Source: Flammeovirgaceae bacterium UBA6059 (GTDB lineage Bacteria; Bacteroidota; Bacteroidia; Cytophagales; Cyclobacteriaceae). Taken from it: a stretch of 64,000 nucleotides of DNA. Positions 1 to 8,364 of this stretch are shown here, one piece after another; position 1 is the first letter of the stretch; every line of letters begins with the position of its first letter. Location: assembly GCA_002435755.1 (NCBI GenBank), contig DIYH01000028.1, forward strand, positions 310,001-374,000, written 5' to 3'. The notes beneath the pieces were generated by a model. The model saw only the letters and a list, made by a program, of their open reading frames with translations. It ran no database searches and was not told the origin of the DNA. A program made the translations under genes and the position numbers.

Positions 1-1066
1 TTACACTCAATTCAATCTTGACTTTGATGGAGATCCTATTACCAATACCAGTGCAGTATTAGATTCTATGGTATTGCATTTAGCCTTTTCATACTGGCAC
101 GGTTTTGATTTTAGTCAGCCGCAGACTTATCGGGTCTTTCAGTTGGCTGATACACTCTTCAACACTGTGAACTACCTCAGCCATATGACCACCAGAATAG
201 ATGCCCGAGAATTAGGGTCTGCTACTGTGGAGGTAATACCAGGTCAAGACACGGTATTATCCATCCGACTAAATGATCGGTTTGCCGAAACTATGTTTGA
301 GGAAGCAAGGGTATTCATCAGTGATGCAACTTTTCGTGATGAATTCAAAGGTCTGGCCATCACGGCAGATGAGGATAACTCAGTAGTCGTCGGATTTGAT
401 CCTTTTGATGATAGGACCCGTATGTCAATCTATTATCAAATACCAGAGTTTGAGATAGACAGTGCTGAATATCGATTTGAGTTTGGCGGTGACAATACCA
501 TTCGATATAATCAATTCATCAATGATAGGTCAGGATCCGTCATGGCCGAAGTACAGAACAAGACTGTATTTAACTCACCTGATGGGCTGGTCCATTGGCA
601 ACCCGCAACAGGGATACTGCCGGTAATCAATTTTGAACCTTATCGCCAGTTTGCAGATAGTTTAGATCATCTGGTCATCTCACGTGCGGAGATTGAGATA
701 GGTCCTAACCTGATCCAAGATGTGGATCCTTTCATCAATGCCCCTGAAGAACTTCGTTATATCTTTTTGAACGATGGAAACATTAATGGCCCAGGAACCA
801 TTTTCGATCCTGCCAACAATACGATATTAGATAATAACTCGTATCTCACAGGTCAATTCAATGTAGATTCCCACGCTTACGACGAAGTTGTGACACAGTC
901 ATATAGAGGTACTTTGACTATCTACCTCGAGTTATTGGCCACAGGACAAATCGAGTTTGGTGAGGTGGCAGTAATGCCAAGAACCATTTCCACTTTCAAT
1001 CAGGCTAGCTTCAGCCCTGAGGGAGTGAAACTTAGGGTATACTACACTACCTCTGCCAACCGGTAG
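1..1066 (+). CDS. DUF4270 family protein, 3' part (enters from left edge)
   Basis: The frame is open from base 2 to the TAG at 1064-1066, so the start and any signal peptide lie outside the window. About 354 residues are visible. They are rich in beta-strand-like sequence, have no membrane segment, and end in a short Thr/Ser tail. The overall look and the position 36 bases upstream of glmS match DUF4270 proteins, a Bacteroidota-specific family of predicted exported lipoproteins often found beside glmS. The family has no established function that I know of. The family call is from recognition of sequence style and context, not from a catalytic motif. Confidence 0.7.
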   Translation, partial: YTQFNLDFDGDPITNTSAVLDSMVLHLAFSYWHGFDFSQPQTYRVFQLADTLFNTVNYLSHMTTRIDARELGSATVEVIPGQDTVLSIRLNDRFAETMFEEARVFISDATFRDEFKGLAITADEDNSVVVGFDPFDDRTRMSIYYQIPEFEIDSAEYRFEFGGDNTIRYNQFINDRSGSVMAEVQNKTVFNSPDGLVHWQPATGILPVINFEPYRQFADSLDHLVISRAEIEIGPNLIQDVDPFINAPEELRYIFLNDGNINGPGTIFDPANNTILDNNSYLTGQFNVDSHAYDEVVTQSYRGTLTIYLELLATGQIEFGEVAVMPRTISTFNQASFSPEGVKLRVYYTTSANR

Positions 1067-1102
1067 TCAGACAAAATATTTACAAACTAATATCTTTACC
1101 AC

Positions 1103-2938
1103 ATGTGTGGAATTGTTGGATATATAGGGCATAGGGATGCCTTCCCTATCTTAATAAAAGGTCTTAAAAGATTGGAATATCGGGGATATGATAGTGCCGG
1201 TGTTGCATTGCTCAATGGCTCTCTCGAGATATATAAAAAACAAGGCAAGGTTTCAGCACTTGAGGAATCAATTGAGGGCTCGCCTCTTAAGACCACCGTG
1301 GGAATGGGACATACCCGTTGGGCCACTCATGGTGAACCTAATGATACTAATGCGCATCCCCATTACTCTCATAGTACAGATTATGCAATCATTCACAATG
1401 GTATCATCGAAAACTACGGATCGCTAAAAAAAGAGCTCGGGAAGAAGGGTTACAAGTTTAGGAGTGACACTGATACCGAAGTTCTGATCACTTTTATCGA
1501 GGATATCATCAACGAGTATGACTGTAGTTTAGAAGAAGGTGTAAGAATAGCCCTTTCAAAAGTAGTCGGTGCGTATGCGATCGTCGTAATGTCAACCAAA
1601 GATGAGACGAAGCTCGTGGCAGCACGTAAAGGCAGTCCATTGGTTATTGGGGTCGGCCAGGGAGAGTACTTCTTAGCTTCAGATGCTACTCCTATCATCG
1701 AGTATACTAACGAAGTGGTGTATCTCAATGATGAAGAAGTAGCAGTATTGACAAGAGAAGGTCTTGAAATCAAAGATTTTGAAGCCCTCTCTCAGACACC
1801 GTATATCCATACGCTTGATTTAGCATTAGAATCAATAGAAAAGAGTGGTTACGAGCACTTTATGCTCAAGGAAATATTTGAGCAGCCTAACTCTATCGCT
1901 GACTGTATGAGAGGCCGTCTCAAGGCAGCTGATGGTCATTTGGTGTTAGGAGGTATTCGTGACTATACTAATGCTCTGATCAATGCAGAGAAGATCATAT
2001 TCGTCGCATGCGGTACGTCCTGGCATTCGTGCCTGGTAGCCGAATATATTATAGAGGAACTATGTCGTATTCCGGTTGAGGTCGAATACGCCTCAGAGTT
2101 TCGCTACCGCAATCCTATCATTAATGAAGGTGACATTGTATTTGCTGTTTCACAATCTGGCGAAACAGCTGATACCCTTGCTGCAATGGAGTTGGCCAAG
2201 TCAAAAGGTGCCATACTCTTCGGGATCGTTAATGTAGTGGGGTCTTCTATCGCACGTACCTCACATGAAGGGGCCTATCTACATGCCGGGCCAGAAATAG
2301 GTGTGGCCAGTACCAAAGCATTCACTGCTCAACTTGTCGTACTGACTATGATCGCTCTGAAGATGTCCCATCTCAGAGGCACAATTGCCGAGAGAAGGTA
2401 CCATGAGATGCTGGTAGACCTGGAAAGAATCCCTGACAAAGTAGCAACCGTGCTTAAGCAAGCTAAAAAAGTAGAAGAGATAGCATACATCTTCAAAGAG
2501 GCACATAACTTCCTCTATTTAGGTAGAGGCCTCAACTTTCCGGTAGCACTAGAAGGAGCACTCAAGCTTAAAGAGATCTCTTATATCCATGCGGAAGGCT
2601 ATCCCGCAGCTGAAATGAAACATGGCCCTATCGCTTTGATAGATGAGAATATGCCCGTCGTAGTTATCGCAACAAGAGATAAGTCGTATGACAAAATTGT
2701 CTCAAACATACAGGAGGTTAAAGCCAGGAAAGGTAAGGTGATTGCGGTAGTAACAGAGGGTGATGCGCTTATCCCCAAAATGGCCGATTATATTATTGAA
2801 GTGCCCGACACGAAGGATGCATTTATGCCAATGGTATCCGTCATTCCTTTGCAATTGCTATCTTACTACATAGCTGTAATGAGAGGCTGTAATGTGGATC
2901 AGCCACGTAACCTTGCAAAATCTGTAACTGTAGAATAA
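1103..2938 (+). CDS. glmS: Glutamine--fructose-6-phosphate aminotransferase (isomerizing)
   Basis: GlmS makes glucosamine-6-phosphate from fructose-6-phosphate and glutamine, the first step toward UDP-GlcNAc for peptidoglycan and LPS. The 611 residues match the family length. The protein begins MCGIVGYIGHRDA, which puts the catalytic cysteine at position 2 after Met removal. The N-terminal part (about 1-230) is the class II glutaminase domain with the RGYDSAG and GHTRWATHG motifs. Two SIS sugar-isomerase domains follow, including CGTSWHS near residue 302 and SQSGETADT. The C-terminus ends DQPRNLAKSVTVE, the usual GlmS ending. The stop codon overlaps the next start by one base (TAATG at 2936-2940), so translational coupling with ridA is likely. 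Confidence 0.98.
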   Translation: MCGIVGYIGHRDAFPILIKGLKRLEYRGYDSAGVALLNGSLEIYKKQGKVSALEESIEGSPLKTTVGMGHTRWATHGEPNDTNAHPHYSHSTDYAIIHNGIIENYGSLKKELGKKGYKFRSDTDTEVLITFIEDIINEYDCSLEEGVRIALSKVVGAYAIVVMSTKDETKLVAARKGSPLVIGVGQGEYFLASDATPIIEYTNEVVYLNDEEVAVLTREGLEIKDFEALSQTPYIHTLDLALESIEKSGYEHFMLKEIFEQPNSIADCMRGRLKAADGHLVLGGIRDYTNALINAEKIIFVACGTSWHSCLVAEYIIEELCRIPVEVEYASEFRYRNPIINEGDIVFAVSQSGETADTLAAMELAKSKGAILFGIVNVVGSSIARTSHEGAYLHAGPEIGVASTKAFTAQLVVLTMIALKMSHLRGTIAERRYHEMLVDLERIPDKVATVLKQAKKVEEIAYIFKEAHNFLYLGRGLNFPVALEGALKLKEISYIHAEGYPAAEMKHGPIALIDENMPVVVIATRDKSYDKIVSNIQEVKARKGKVIAVVTEGDALIPKMADYIIEVPDTKDAFMPMVSVIPLQLLSYYIAVMRGCNVDQPRNLAKSVTVE

Positions 2939-3315
2939 TGAAGCAAAGAATTAATACATCCGATGCACCGGCACCTATAGGCCCTTACAGCCAAGCCATC
3001 AAGAAAGGAGATACACTCTATGTATCAGGTCAAATTGCTATTGTACCCGAAACTGGAGAAATGAATACGGGTGAGATTGGAGCGGAAACTGAGCAAGTGA
3101 TGAAAAATCTTAGTGCCATTCTCAACGAGGCGGGCATGTCTTTCGATAATGTGGTGAAGACAACCATCTTCATCAAAAACATGCAGCAGTTCAGCCAGAT
3201 CAATGCAGTATATGGAAAATTCTTTGGTGACGTGCCTCCTGCGCGTGAAACAGTGGAAGTATCCGGGCTGCCTAAATATGTCAGTGTAGAAATAAGCTGT
3301 ATTGCTATAGATTAG
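2938..3315 (+). CDS. ridA: RidA family enamine/imine deaminase
   Basis: RidA proteins hydrolyse reactive 2-aminoacrylate-type enamines released by PLP enzymes, in the cytoplasm. The 125 residues match the family length. Diagnostic parts are APAPIGPYSQA near residues 10-20, LYVSGQIA at 27-34, and the substrate-carboxylate-binding arginine in PPARETVEV (Arg103) followed by VEIS (Glu118). The start overlaps the glmS stop by one base, and one base separates its stop from the next gene, so glmS, ridA and the next gene probably form one transcript. Imine protection next to an aminotransferase is plausible but is inferred from position only. Confidence 0.95.
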   Translation: MKQRINTSDAPAPIGPYSQAIKKGDTLYVSGQIAIVPETGEMNTGEIGAETEQVMKNLSAILNEAGMSFDNVVKTTIFIKNMQQFSQINAVYGKFFGDVPPARETVEVSGLPKYVSVEISCIAID

Positions 3316-3316
3316 C

Positions 3317-3811
3317 ATGACTTTCTTTCCATATCGGGAGGAAACACTTGTCTATCCATTTTCGGCTAAAAGAGCCGAAGCATTACTATTCAATAGTACC
3401 AGAGACCCGAAAGAATCCAAAGAAGAAATTGAAGTCTTTGGCAAGGATTATTTGTTTAATGGACATGTTAAGGATGGTCAGTTCAGGGTTTCGATTATCA
3501 TCAAACACCCACAAAACTTCATTCCTTATATTGATGGGTCTTTTGAAAGTACAAGTCGGGGGTGCATTGTACATTCCAGGTACAAACTGTTTTTCAGTAC
3601 CAAGCTGTTGCTTGGGTTTTGGTCTGGACTCACACTTATACTGGGTGTTATTTACCTTACCTTAGAGCCGCAGATCACTCATGCGTTGTTCGCCTTAGGC
3701 TTAGGCATTGGCAACTATGCCATAGCCTATTCCAACTTTAAACTGCACCAAAAAAGAAGTAGAAGAATACTGCTCTCAGTTTTCAAAGAAGAAGGTCAAT
3801 CGAACAATTGA
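3317..3811 (+). CDS. Unrecognised protein with two membrane segments
   Basis: This gene codes for 164 residues that I do not recognise. The first 90 or so residues are soluble and contain a stretch resembling a small beta-rich domain. Two hydrophobic segments follow at about 93-113 and 118-138, separated by a short loop, so a hairpin anchor in the inner membrane is likely. The tail is basic (KRSRR). It starts two bases after the ridA stop and ends 57 bases before gltX, so it is probably co-transcribed with glmS and ridA. No function is proposed. Confidence 0.75.
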   Translation: MTFFPYREETLVYPFSAKRAEALLFNSTRDPKESKEEIEVFGKDYLFNGHVKDGQFRVSIIIKHPQNFIPYIDGSFESTSRGCIVHSRYKLFFSTKLLLGFWSGLTLILGVIYLTLEPQITHALFALGLGIGNYAIAYSNFKLHQKRSRRILLSVFKEEGQSNN

Positions 3812-3868
3812 TCAGGGTTTTTCAGCATCCACTATTTCACTAAGTTTGCAGCCAATTTAGCCTAAAAT

Positions 3869-5404
3869 ATGACTCAGGAAGTACGCGTAAGATTTGCTCC
3901 TAGCCCAACAGGCCCCTTACATATTGGGGGTGTTCGGACAGCACTCTATAATTATCTCTTTGCCAAAAAGCATGGAGGTAAGATGATCCTTCGTATTGAA
4001 GATACAGACCAATCAAGATACGTAGGAGGGGCCGAGGACTATATCAAGCAAAGTCTGAATTGGTGTGGTATCACTCCAGATGAAGGTCCGGATCAAAATG
4101 GCGACTTTGGTCCCTACCGTCAATCTGAGCGTAAGGATATTTATCAAAAGTATGTGCAACAGCTCATAGATGATGGTAAGGCCTATTATGCCTTTGATAC
4201 TCCTCAAGAGTTGGATGCTATGCGGGACAAGCTCAAGGCAGCCGGGGTAGATAATCTCACCTACAATGCCATCACCCGTATGACCATGAAAAACTCTCTC
4301 ACCTTGAGTGAAGAAGAGACAAGGTCCAAAATTGACAATGGTGAACCCTATGTAATTAGAATAAAAATACCCCGCAAGGACGAGATCAGAATGAATGATC
4401 TTATTCGCGGATGGGTAATGGTACACTCCTCGACGCTTGATGATAAAGTGCTCATGAAGTCTGATGGGCTGCCGACTTACCATCTAGCCAACATTGTTGA
4501 TGACCATCTTATGAAAATCACTCATGTGATCAGAGGTGAGGAGTGGTTGCCTTCGGCACCATTACATGTACTATTGTATCAATACCTTGGATGGCAAGAT
4601 GAGATGCCCCAATTCGCCCACTTACCTTTGTTGCTCAAACCTGACGGCAATGGTAAGTTATCGAAGCGTGATGGTGATAAACATGGGTTTCCCGTTTTCC
4701 CGATTACATGGGACAAGCTAGGAGATCAAATCATTGACCGTGGCTTTAGAGAAGACGGTTATATTCCGGAGGCTTTCGTCAATTTCATAGCTTTCCTTGG
4801 CTGGAATCCTGGTGGAGAACAAGAGCTTTTCAGCATGGACCAATTGATTGAAGAATTCTCGCTAGAGCGAATCAATAAGGCAGGCGCTAAGTTTGATATA
4901 CTGAAAGCCAAATGGTTCAATGAACAATATTTACGTGCTACCTCCACCGAATCATTAGCCGACGCATTTCTAGCCGAAGCTTCTAAAGAAGGTCTGATTT
5001 GTGATCTGAACAAAGCCACAGCTATTGTCAATCTAATGAAGGAACGGGTGACGTTCGGCTATGAAATGCTAACCAAAGGAAGCTACTTTTTCGCCAGGCC
5101 AAAGGACTATGATCGAAAAGTAGTCGCTAAAAAATGGACCCAAGAGGCCGTGAAAGTCTTCAGTGCCTATGCCAATACAATAGCAACATCAGACACATTG
5201 ACTGCTGTTGCTGCCAAATCAAACCTTGAATCTGTACTAGCGGAGATGAACGTAGGAATGGGACGGGTAATGCAGGCTTTAAGAGTAGCACTTACAGGGG
5301 AAGCGGGAGGACCGGACCTGATGCAAATCATTGAGATCATCGGGCCAGCTGAGACTGCCAGTAGAATTAACATCGCCATTGATCAATTGCCCGTTAAAGA
5401 CTGA
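3869..5404 (+). CDS. gltX: Glutamate--tRNA ligase
   Basis: A class Ic aminoacyl-tRNA synthetase that charges tRNA(Glu). The 511 residues match the family. The HIGH-type signature is PSPTGPLHIGGVRTALYN near residues 11-28, and the KMSKS-type motif is KLSKRDG at about 263-269, both needed for ATP binding. DTDQSR and the helical anticodon-binding C-terminal region are also present. The short gene that follows begins one base after the stop, which suggests co-transcription. Confidence 0.98.
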   Translation: MTQEVRVRFAPSPTGPLHIGGVRTALYNYLFAKKHGGKMILRIEDTDQSRYVGGAEDYIKQSLNWCGITPDEGPDQNGDFGPYRQSERKDIYQKYVQQLIDDGKAYYAFDTPQELDAMRDKLKAAGVDNLTYNAITRMTMKNSLTLSEEETRSKIDNGEPYVIRIKIPRKDEIRMNDLIRGWVMVHSSTLDDKVLMKSDGLPTYHLANIVDDHLMKITHVIRGEEWLPSAPLHVLLYQYLGWQDEMPQFAHLPLLLKPDGNGKLSKRDGDKHGFPVFPITWDKLGDQIIDRGFREDGYIPEAFVNFIAFLGWNPGGEQELFSMDQLIEEFSLERINKAGAKFDILKAKWFNEQYLRATSTESLADAFLAEASKEGLICDLNKATAIVNLMKERVTFGYEMLTKGSYFFARPKDYDRKVVAKKWTQEAVKVFSAYANTIATSDTLTAVAAKSNLESVLAEMNVGMGRVMQALRVALTGEAGGPDLMQIIEIIGPAETASRINIAIDQLPVKD

Positions 5405-5405
5405 T

Positions 5406-5636
5406 ATGAGTAAGAAAAAAAATAAACCCACTGAGGAGCAGAAGCCAAAGGTTAATCCTGAGTTGAAAGGATTTAACATTAAGATTGACTCATTCGGAGA
5501 GATCAAGTCTTCTCTTAATATCGAGGATATCAATAGCTTCTTAAACAAAAATGTGGAAGACAAAAAATTAAAGGATAGGCCCGACATTGAAGAGCTGAAA
5601 AGTGGTAGCAAGGATGATGGGGAAGATCAAGACTAG
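5406..5636 (+). CDS. Small charged protein of unknown function
   Basis: I place the start at the ATG at 5406, one base after the gltX stop. A longer in-frame version from 5331 would overlap gltX deeply and is less likely. The 76-residue product starts MSKKKNK and is very rich in Lys, Glu and Asp, with a moderately hydrophobic core around GFNIKIDSFGEI. It has no cysteine, membrane segment or known motif. The tight spacing after gltX suggests a real co-transcribed gene. I do not recognise the family. Confidence 0.65.
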   Translation: MSKKKNKPTEEQKPKVNPELKGFNIKIDSFGEIKSSLNIEDINSFLNKNVEDKKLKDRPDIEELKSGSKDDGEDQD

Positions 5637-5639
5637 ACT

Positions 5640-6221
5640 TTAGCCAAAAAAATTAGGGATCAACATAGGCACTTTATTACGATAGTCAAGATAAGCTTCT
5701 CCAAAAGTTCGAATGAGCTTACGCTCTTCTAACCTAATACCAACTACCAGGTAGGCGAAAATGACCGTCATAGAAATCAGAATTTCATAAGTTGGACTGT
5801 AAAGGAACAACCCGATGATTACAAGGATGGTCCCCGAATATAGAGGATGTCTTACTTTGGACTGAATCCCTCTGATCTCAAGTTGCTCATGCTGTTCCTC
5901 ATCCAAGCCTAGAAACTCTTTAAGTGAGTATGCCTTGAAACTCTGCTTGATAATAATGACTCCCCAAGCGGCCACCACCATGCCTACATACTTCGTAGTA
6001 GTGGGGTTTGACCAAATAGGATGTGATTCTATCAAAGAAATGTATACTGTGAATAACAGCATCCCGAAAACGGAGAAAAAAGAATAGTACAACCTATAGT
6101 ACTTGTAGACCCACGGCACTCTTCTCTTAAACCAGGTTTTGATCGTGTCAGTAGCAAACAGGCTATGAAGCCCGAGATAGACCACCCAAAAAATCCCAAT
6201 TATCAAATAACTTTGATACAT
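5640..6221 (-). CDS. Isoprenylcysteine carboxyl methyltransferase-like membrane protein
   Basis: This 193-residue protein has four to five hydrophobic segments. It carries the ICMT/phospholipid-methyltransferase signature near the C-terminus: VRHPLYSGT followed by a membrane segment and EERKLIRTFGEAYLDYRNKVP. In this family these parts bind S-adenosylmethionine at the membrane surface. The substrate cannot be told from sequence, and bacterial members act on lipids or small molecules. It converges on the small gltX-linked gene with 3 bases between stops. Its start is only 17 bases from the divergent start at 6239, so the two promoters must overlap the opposite coding regions or each other. Confidence 0.8.
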   Translation of the reverse strand: MYQSYLIIGIFWVVYLGLHSLFATDTIKTWFKRRVPWVYKYYRLYYSFFSVFGMLLFTVYISLIESHPIWSNPTTTKYVGMVVAAWGVIIIKQSFKAYSLKEFLGLDEEQHEQLEIRGIQSKVRHPLYSGTILVIIGLFLYSPTYEILISMTVIFAYLVVGIRLEERKLIRTFGEAYLDYRNKVPMLIPNFFG

Positions 6222-6238
6222 ATCTAAATCAAAGATAC

Positions 6239-7456
6239 ATGAGCAAAATCAAGATCGGCATCATCAAAGAAGGCAAAGTACCCATAGATCGCAGGGTGCC
6301 CATCACACCATTTCAAGCAAAGTTGATCAAGACACAATATGACCATGTAGATGTGGTATGTCAGTCTAGTGATATTCGATGCTTTCCTGATGAAGACTAT
6401 ATCTCTGAAGGAATTGAGATAGTGGAAGATGTATCTGATTGTGATATCCTTTTTGGCGTGAAAGAGGTGCCAATTCCAGACCTCATAGAAGGAAAGACCT
6501 ATTTTTTCTTTTCTCATACGATCAAGCAACAAGAGTATAATCGTGAATTGCTTAGAGAGATACTGAAAAAGAAGATCAGCTTGATCGACTATGAATGCCT
6601 TACAAATAGTGATGCCCAACGAATTATTGCCTTTGGTCGTTATGCTGGTATCGTTGGTGCTTACAATGGTATTTGGACCTATGGCCAACGCTACAACCTA
6701 TTCAACATTCGTAGGTCAAAGGATTGCTTCGATCTTGAAGATCTCAAAACCGAGTTTGCAAAAGTCAAATTGCCCCCAATCAAAATAGTGTTAACTGGTG
6801 GTGGCCGAGTTGCTAGGGGAGCAATGGAAGTACTCCATGGCATGGGCGTACGAAAAGTGACTCCCTCTAAACTCTTGACCGAACAAAACGACGAGCCTAC
6901 TTTCGCCCAACTCAGCAGTCGTGACTACCATATACATTCAGAGGGCCAGGAGTTCAACAGGTCTGAGTTCTTCATGTTTCCTGAAAAGTACAACTCGACG
7001 TTTCTTGACTATGCTCATGAAGCTGATATCCTAATTGCGGCTGCTTATTGGGATCCTAATGCTCCAGTATTATTTACTCGACATGATATCCTCAAAAAGG
7101 ATTTCAGCATTAAGGTGGTTGCTGACATCACCTGTGATATAGAAGGGTCGATACCCTCCACAAAACAGCCCTCTACCATCGAAGATCCGATCTATGACTA
7201 TGACCCGACTACCGATCAAATAGCGCCAGCACTAGCAGAAGAGGGTAACATCACGGTAATGGCTGTTGATAACTTACCTTGTGAGCTTCCACGTGATGCA
7301 TCTACTGACTTTGGGACTGAGTTAATTAACAATGTATTACCAAATCTGTTAGGCAAGGAAGACAAAGACGATACGATCAAGCGTGCCACTATTACCAAAA
7401 AAGGAAGTCTGACGGAAAAATACAGCTACCTACAGGGGTTTGTGGATGGGGAATAA
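6239..7456 (+). CDS. Saccharopine/alanine dehydrogenase-type NAD(P)-dependent oxidoreductase
   Basis: The 405 residues show the two-domain layout of the alanine dehydrogenase/lysine-forming saccharopine dehydrogenase superfamily. The N-terminal catalytic domain opens with IGIIKEGKVPIDRRVPITP, typical of the AlaDh/PNT N-domain. A Rossmann nucleotide-binding site follows with LTGGGRVARGAMEVL near residue 184. The C-terminal part holds ADITCDIEGSIPST, the family's usual late motif. Lysine-forming saccharopine dehydrogenase (Lys1-like) is the nearest named relative by layout. The physiological substrate in Bacteroidota is uncertain, and no lysine genes lie alongside. Confidence 0.8.
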   Translation: MSKIKIGIIKEGKVPIDRRVPITPFQAKLIKTQYDHVDVVCQSSDIRCFPDEDYISEGIEIVEDVSDCDILFGVKEVPIPDLIEGKTYFFFSHTIKQQEYNRELLREILKKKISLIDYECLTNSDAQRIIAFGRYAGIVGAYNGIWTYGQRYNLFNIRRSKDCFDLEDLKTEFAKVKLPPIKIVLTGGGRVARGAMEVLHGMGVRKVTPSKLLTEQNDEPTFAQLSSRDYHIHSEGQEFNRSEFFMFPEKYNSTFLDYAHEADILIAAAYWDPNAPVLFTRHDILKKDFSIKVVADITCDIEGSIPSTKQPSTIEDPIYDYDPTTDQIAPALAEEGNITVMAVDNLPCELPRDASTDFGTELINNVLPNLLGKEDKDDTIKRATITKKGSLTEKYSYLQGFVDGE

Positions 7457-7478
7457 TCAATAAGACTCTTGTATCTAA

Positions 7479-8222
7479 ATGGCTGATATTAGAATACTCG
7501 CAGTAGAAGATGACCTTATCCTGGCGGAAACGCTTGAGCTGCTGGTAGAGGAGTTAGGCTACTTAATGATCGCAGTTGTTGATAATAGTTCGGAAGCTTT
7601 GCGCATGCACAAAGCCACTTTGCCGGATTTGGTACTCATGGATATCCAAATCAAAGGTGAACTCAATGGTATCGAAGTTGCTGAGAAAATGATAGCCGAA
7701 CGTCCAACGCCAATAATCTTCATTACATCGCGTCGCGATCGAGAGGCATTTGAACAGGCAAAACAGCTAGGCCCACATGCCTTCCTCAACAAGCCTTTTG
7801 ACGAACTAAGTATCCAAAATGCCATAGAGTTGGCTGTCAGTAGTGTTGCTCAGCAGAGCGCAGGCACTCTATCCACGCCATGGCAGCAGGAAGTCGTCAC
7901 TAATCAGGAAATATTCATCAAAGTAAAAAATCGACTAGTCAAGCTTCATTTTAGTGATGTGCTCTGGGCCGAAGTAGAGGGTAAGTATGTACACATCGTA
8001 ACATCAGAGGTACGACTTGAACTTCGTATAGCGCTCAAAGACCTTGAAGCCCAGCTTCCTACGGGAGTTTTTGCTAGGAGCCACCGCAACTATCTCATTA
8101 ATATATCCAGTGTCTCAGACATTGATCTGGAAAAAAATCTGATAATAGTGAATGGTCATCAACTTCCGCTTGGTGTCAGCTATAGAGAAAATGTCCTCAA
8201 CAGGCTCAATACGTTAGGTTGA
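7479..8222 (+). CDS. LytTR-family response regulator
   Basis: The 247 residues contain a receiver domain (about 1-120) with the acidic pair ED10-D11, phospho-acceptor Asp55 in LVLMDIQIKG, the conserved Thr in FITS, and Lys in FLNKPFD. A LytTR DNA-binding domain follows (about 145-245), recognisable from VEGKYVHIVT and FARSHRNYLIN. LytTR regulators bind direct repeats and often control envelope or exopolysaccharide genes. It lies 22 bases after the dehydrogenase gene and 142 bases before a histidine kinase. The kinase is the plausible partner, although LytTR regulators usually pair with LytS-type kinases. Confidence 0.93.
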   Translation: MADIRILAVEDDLILAETLELLVEELGYLMIAVVDNSSEALRMHKATLPDLVLMDIQIKGELNGIEVAEKMIAERPTPIIFITSRRDREAFEQAKQLGPHAFLNKPFDELSIQNAIELAVSSVAQQSAGTLSTPWQQEVVTNQEIFIKVKNRLVKLHFSDVLWAEVEGKYVHIVTSEVRLELRIALKDLEAQLPTGVFARSHRNYLINISSVSDIDLEKNLIIVNGHQLPLGVSYRENVLNRLNTLG

Positions 8223-8364
8223 TTGTCAAGTTTTAGGCTAGTTTTTAATTTATTAACCCCGTACTATAGTATAAATACAGGTCACCTGATTATTTTACAT
8301 TAAGTAGAGTATGTGCATCACACTACTCATCCAGCTGGTGTATACTTGTTTTTAGTCGATCGAA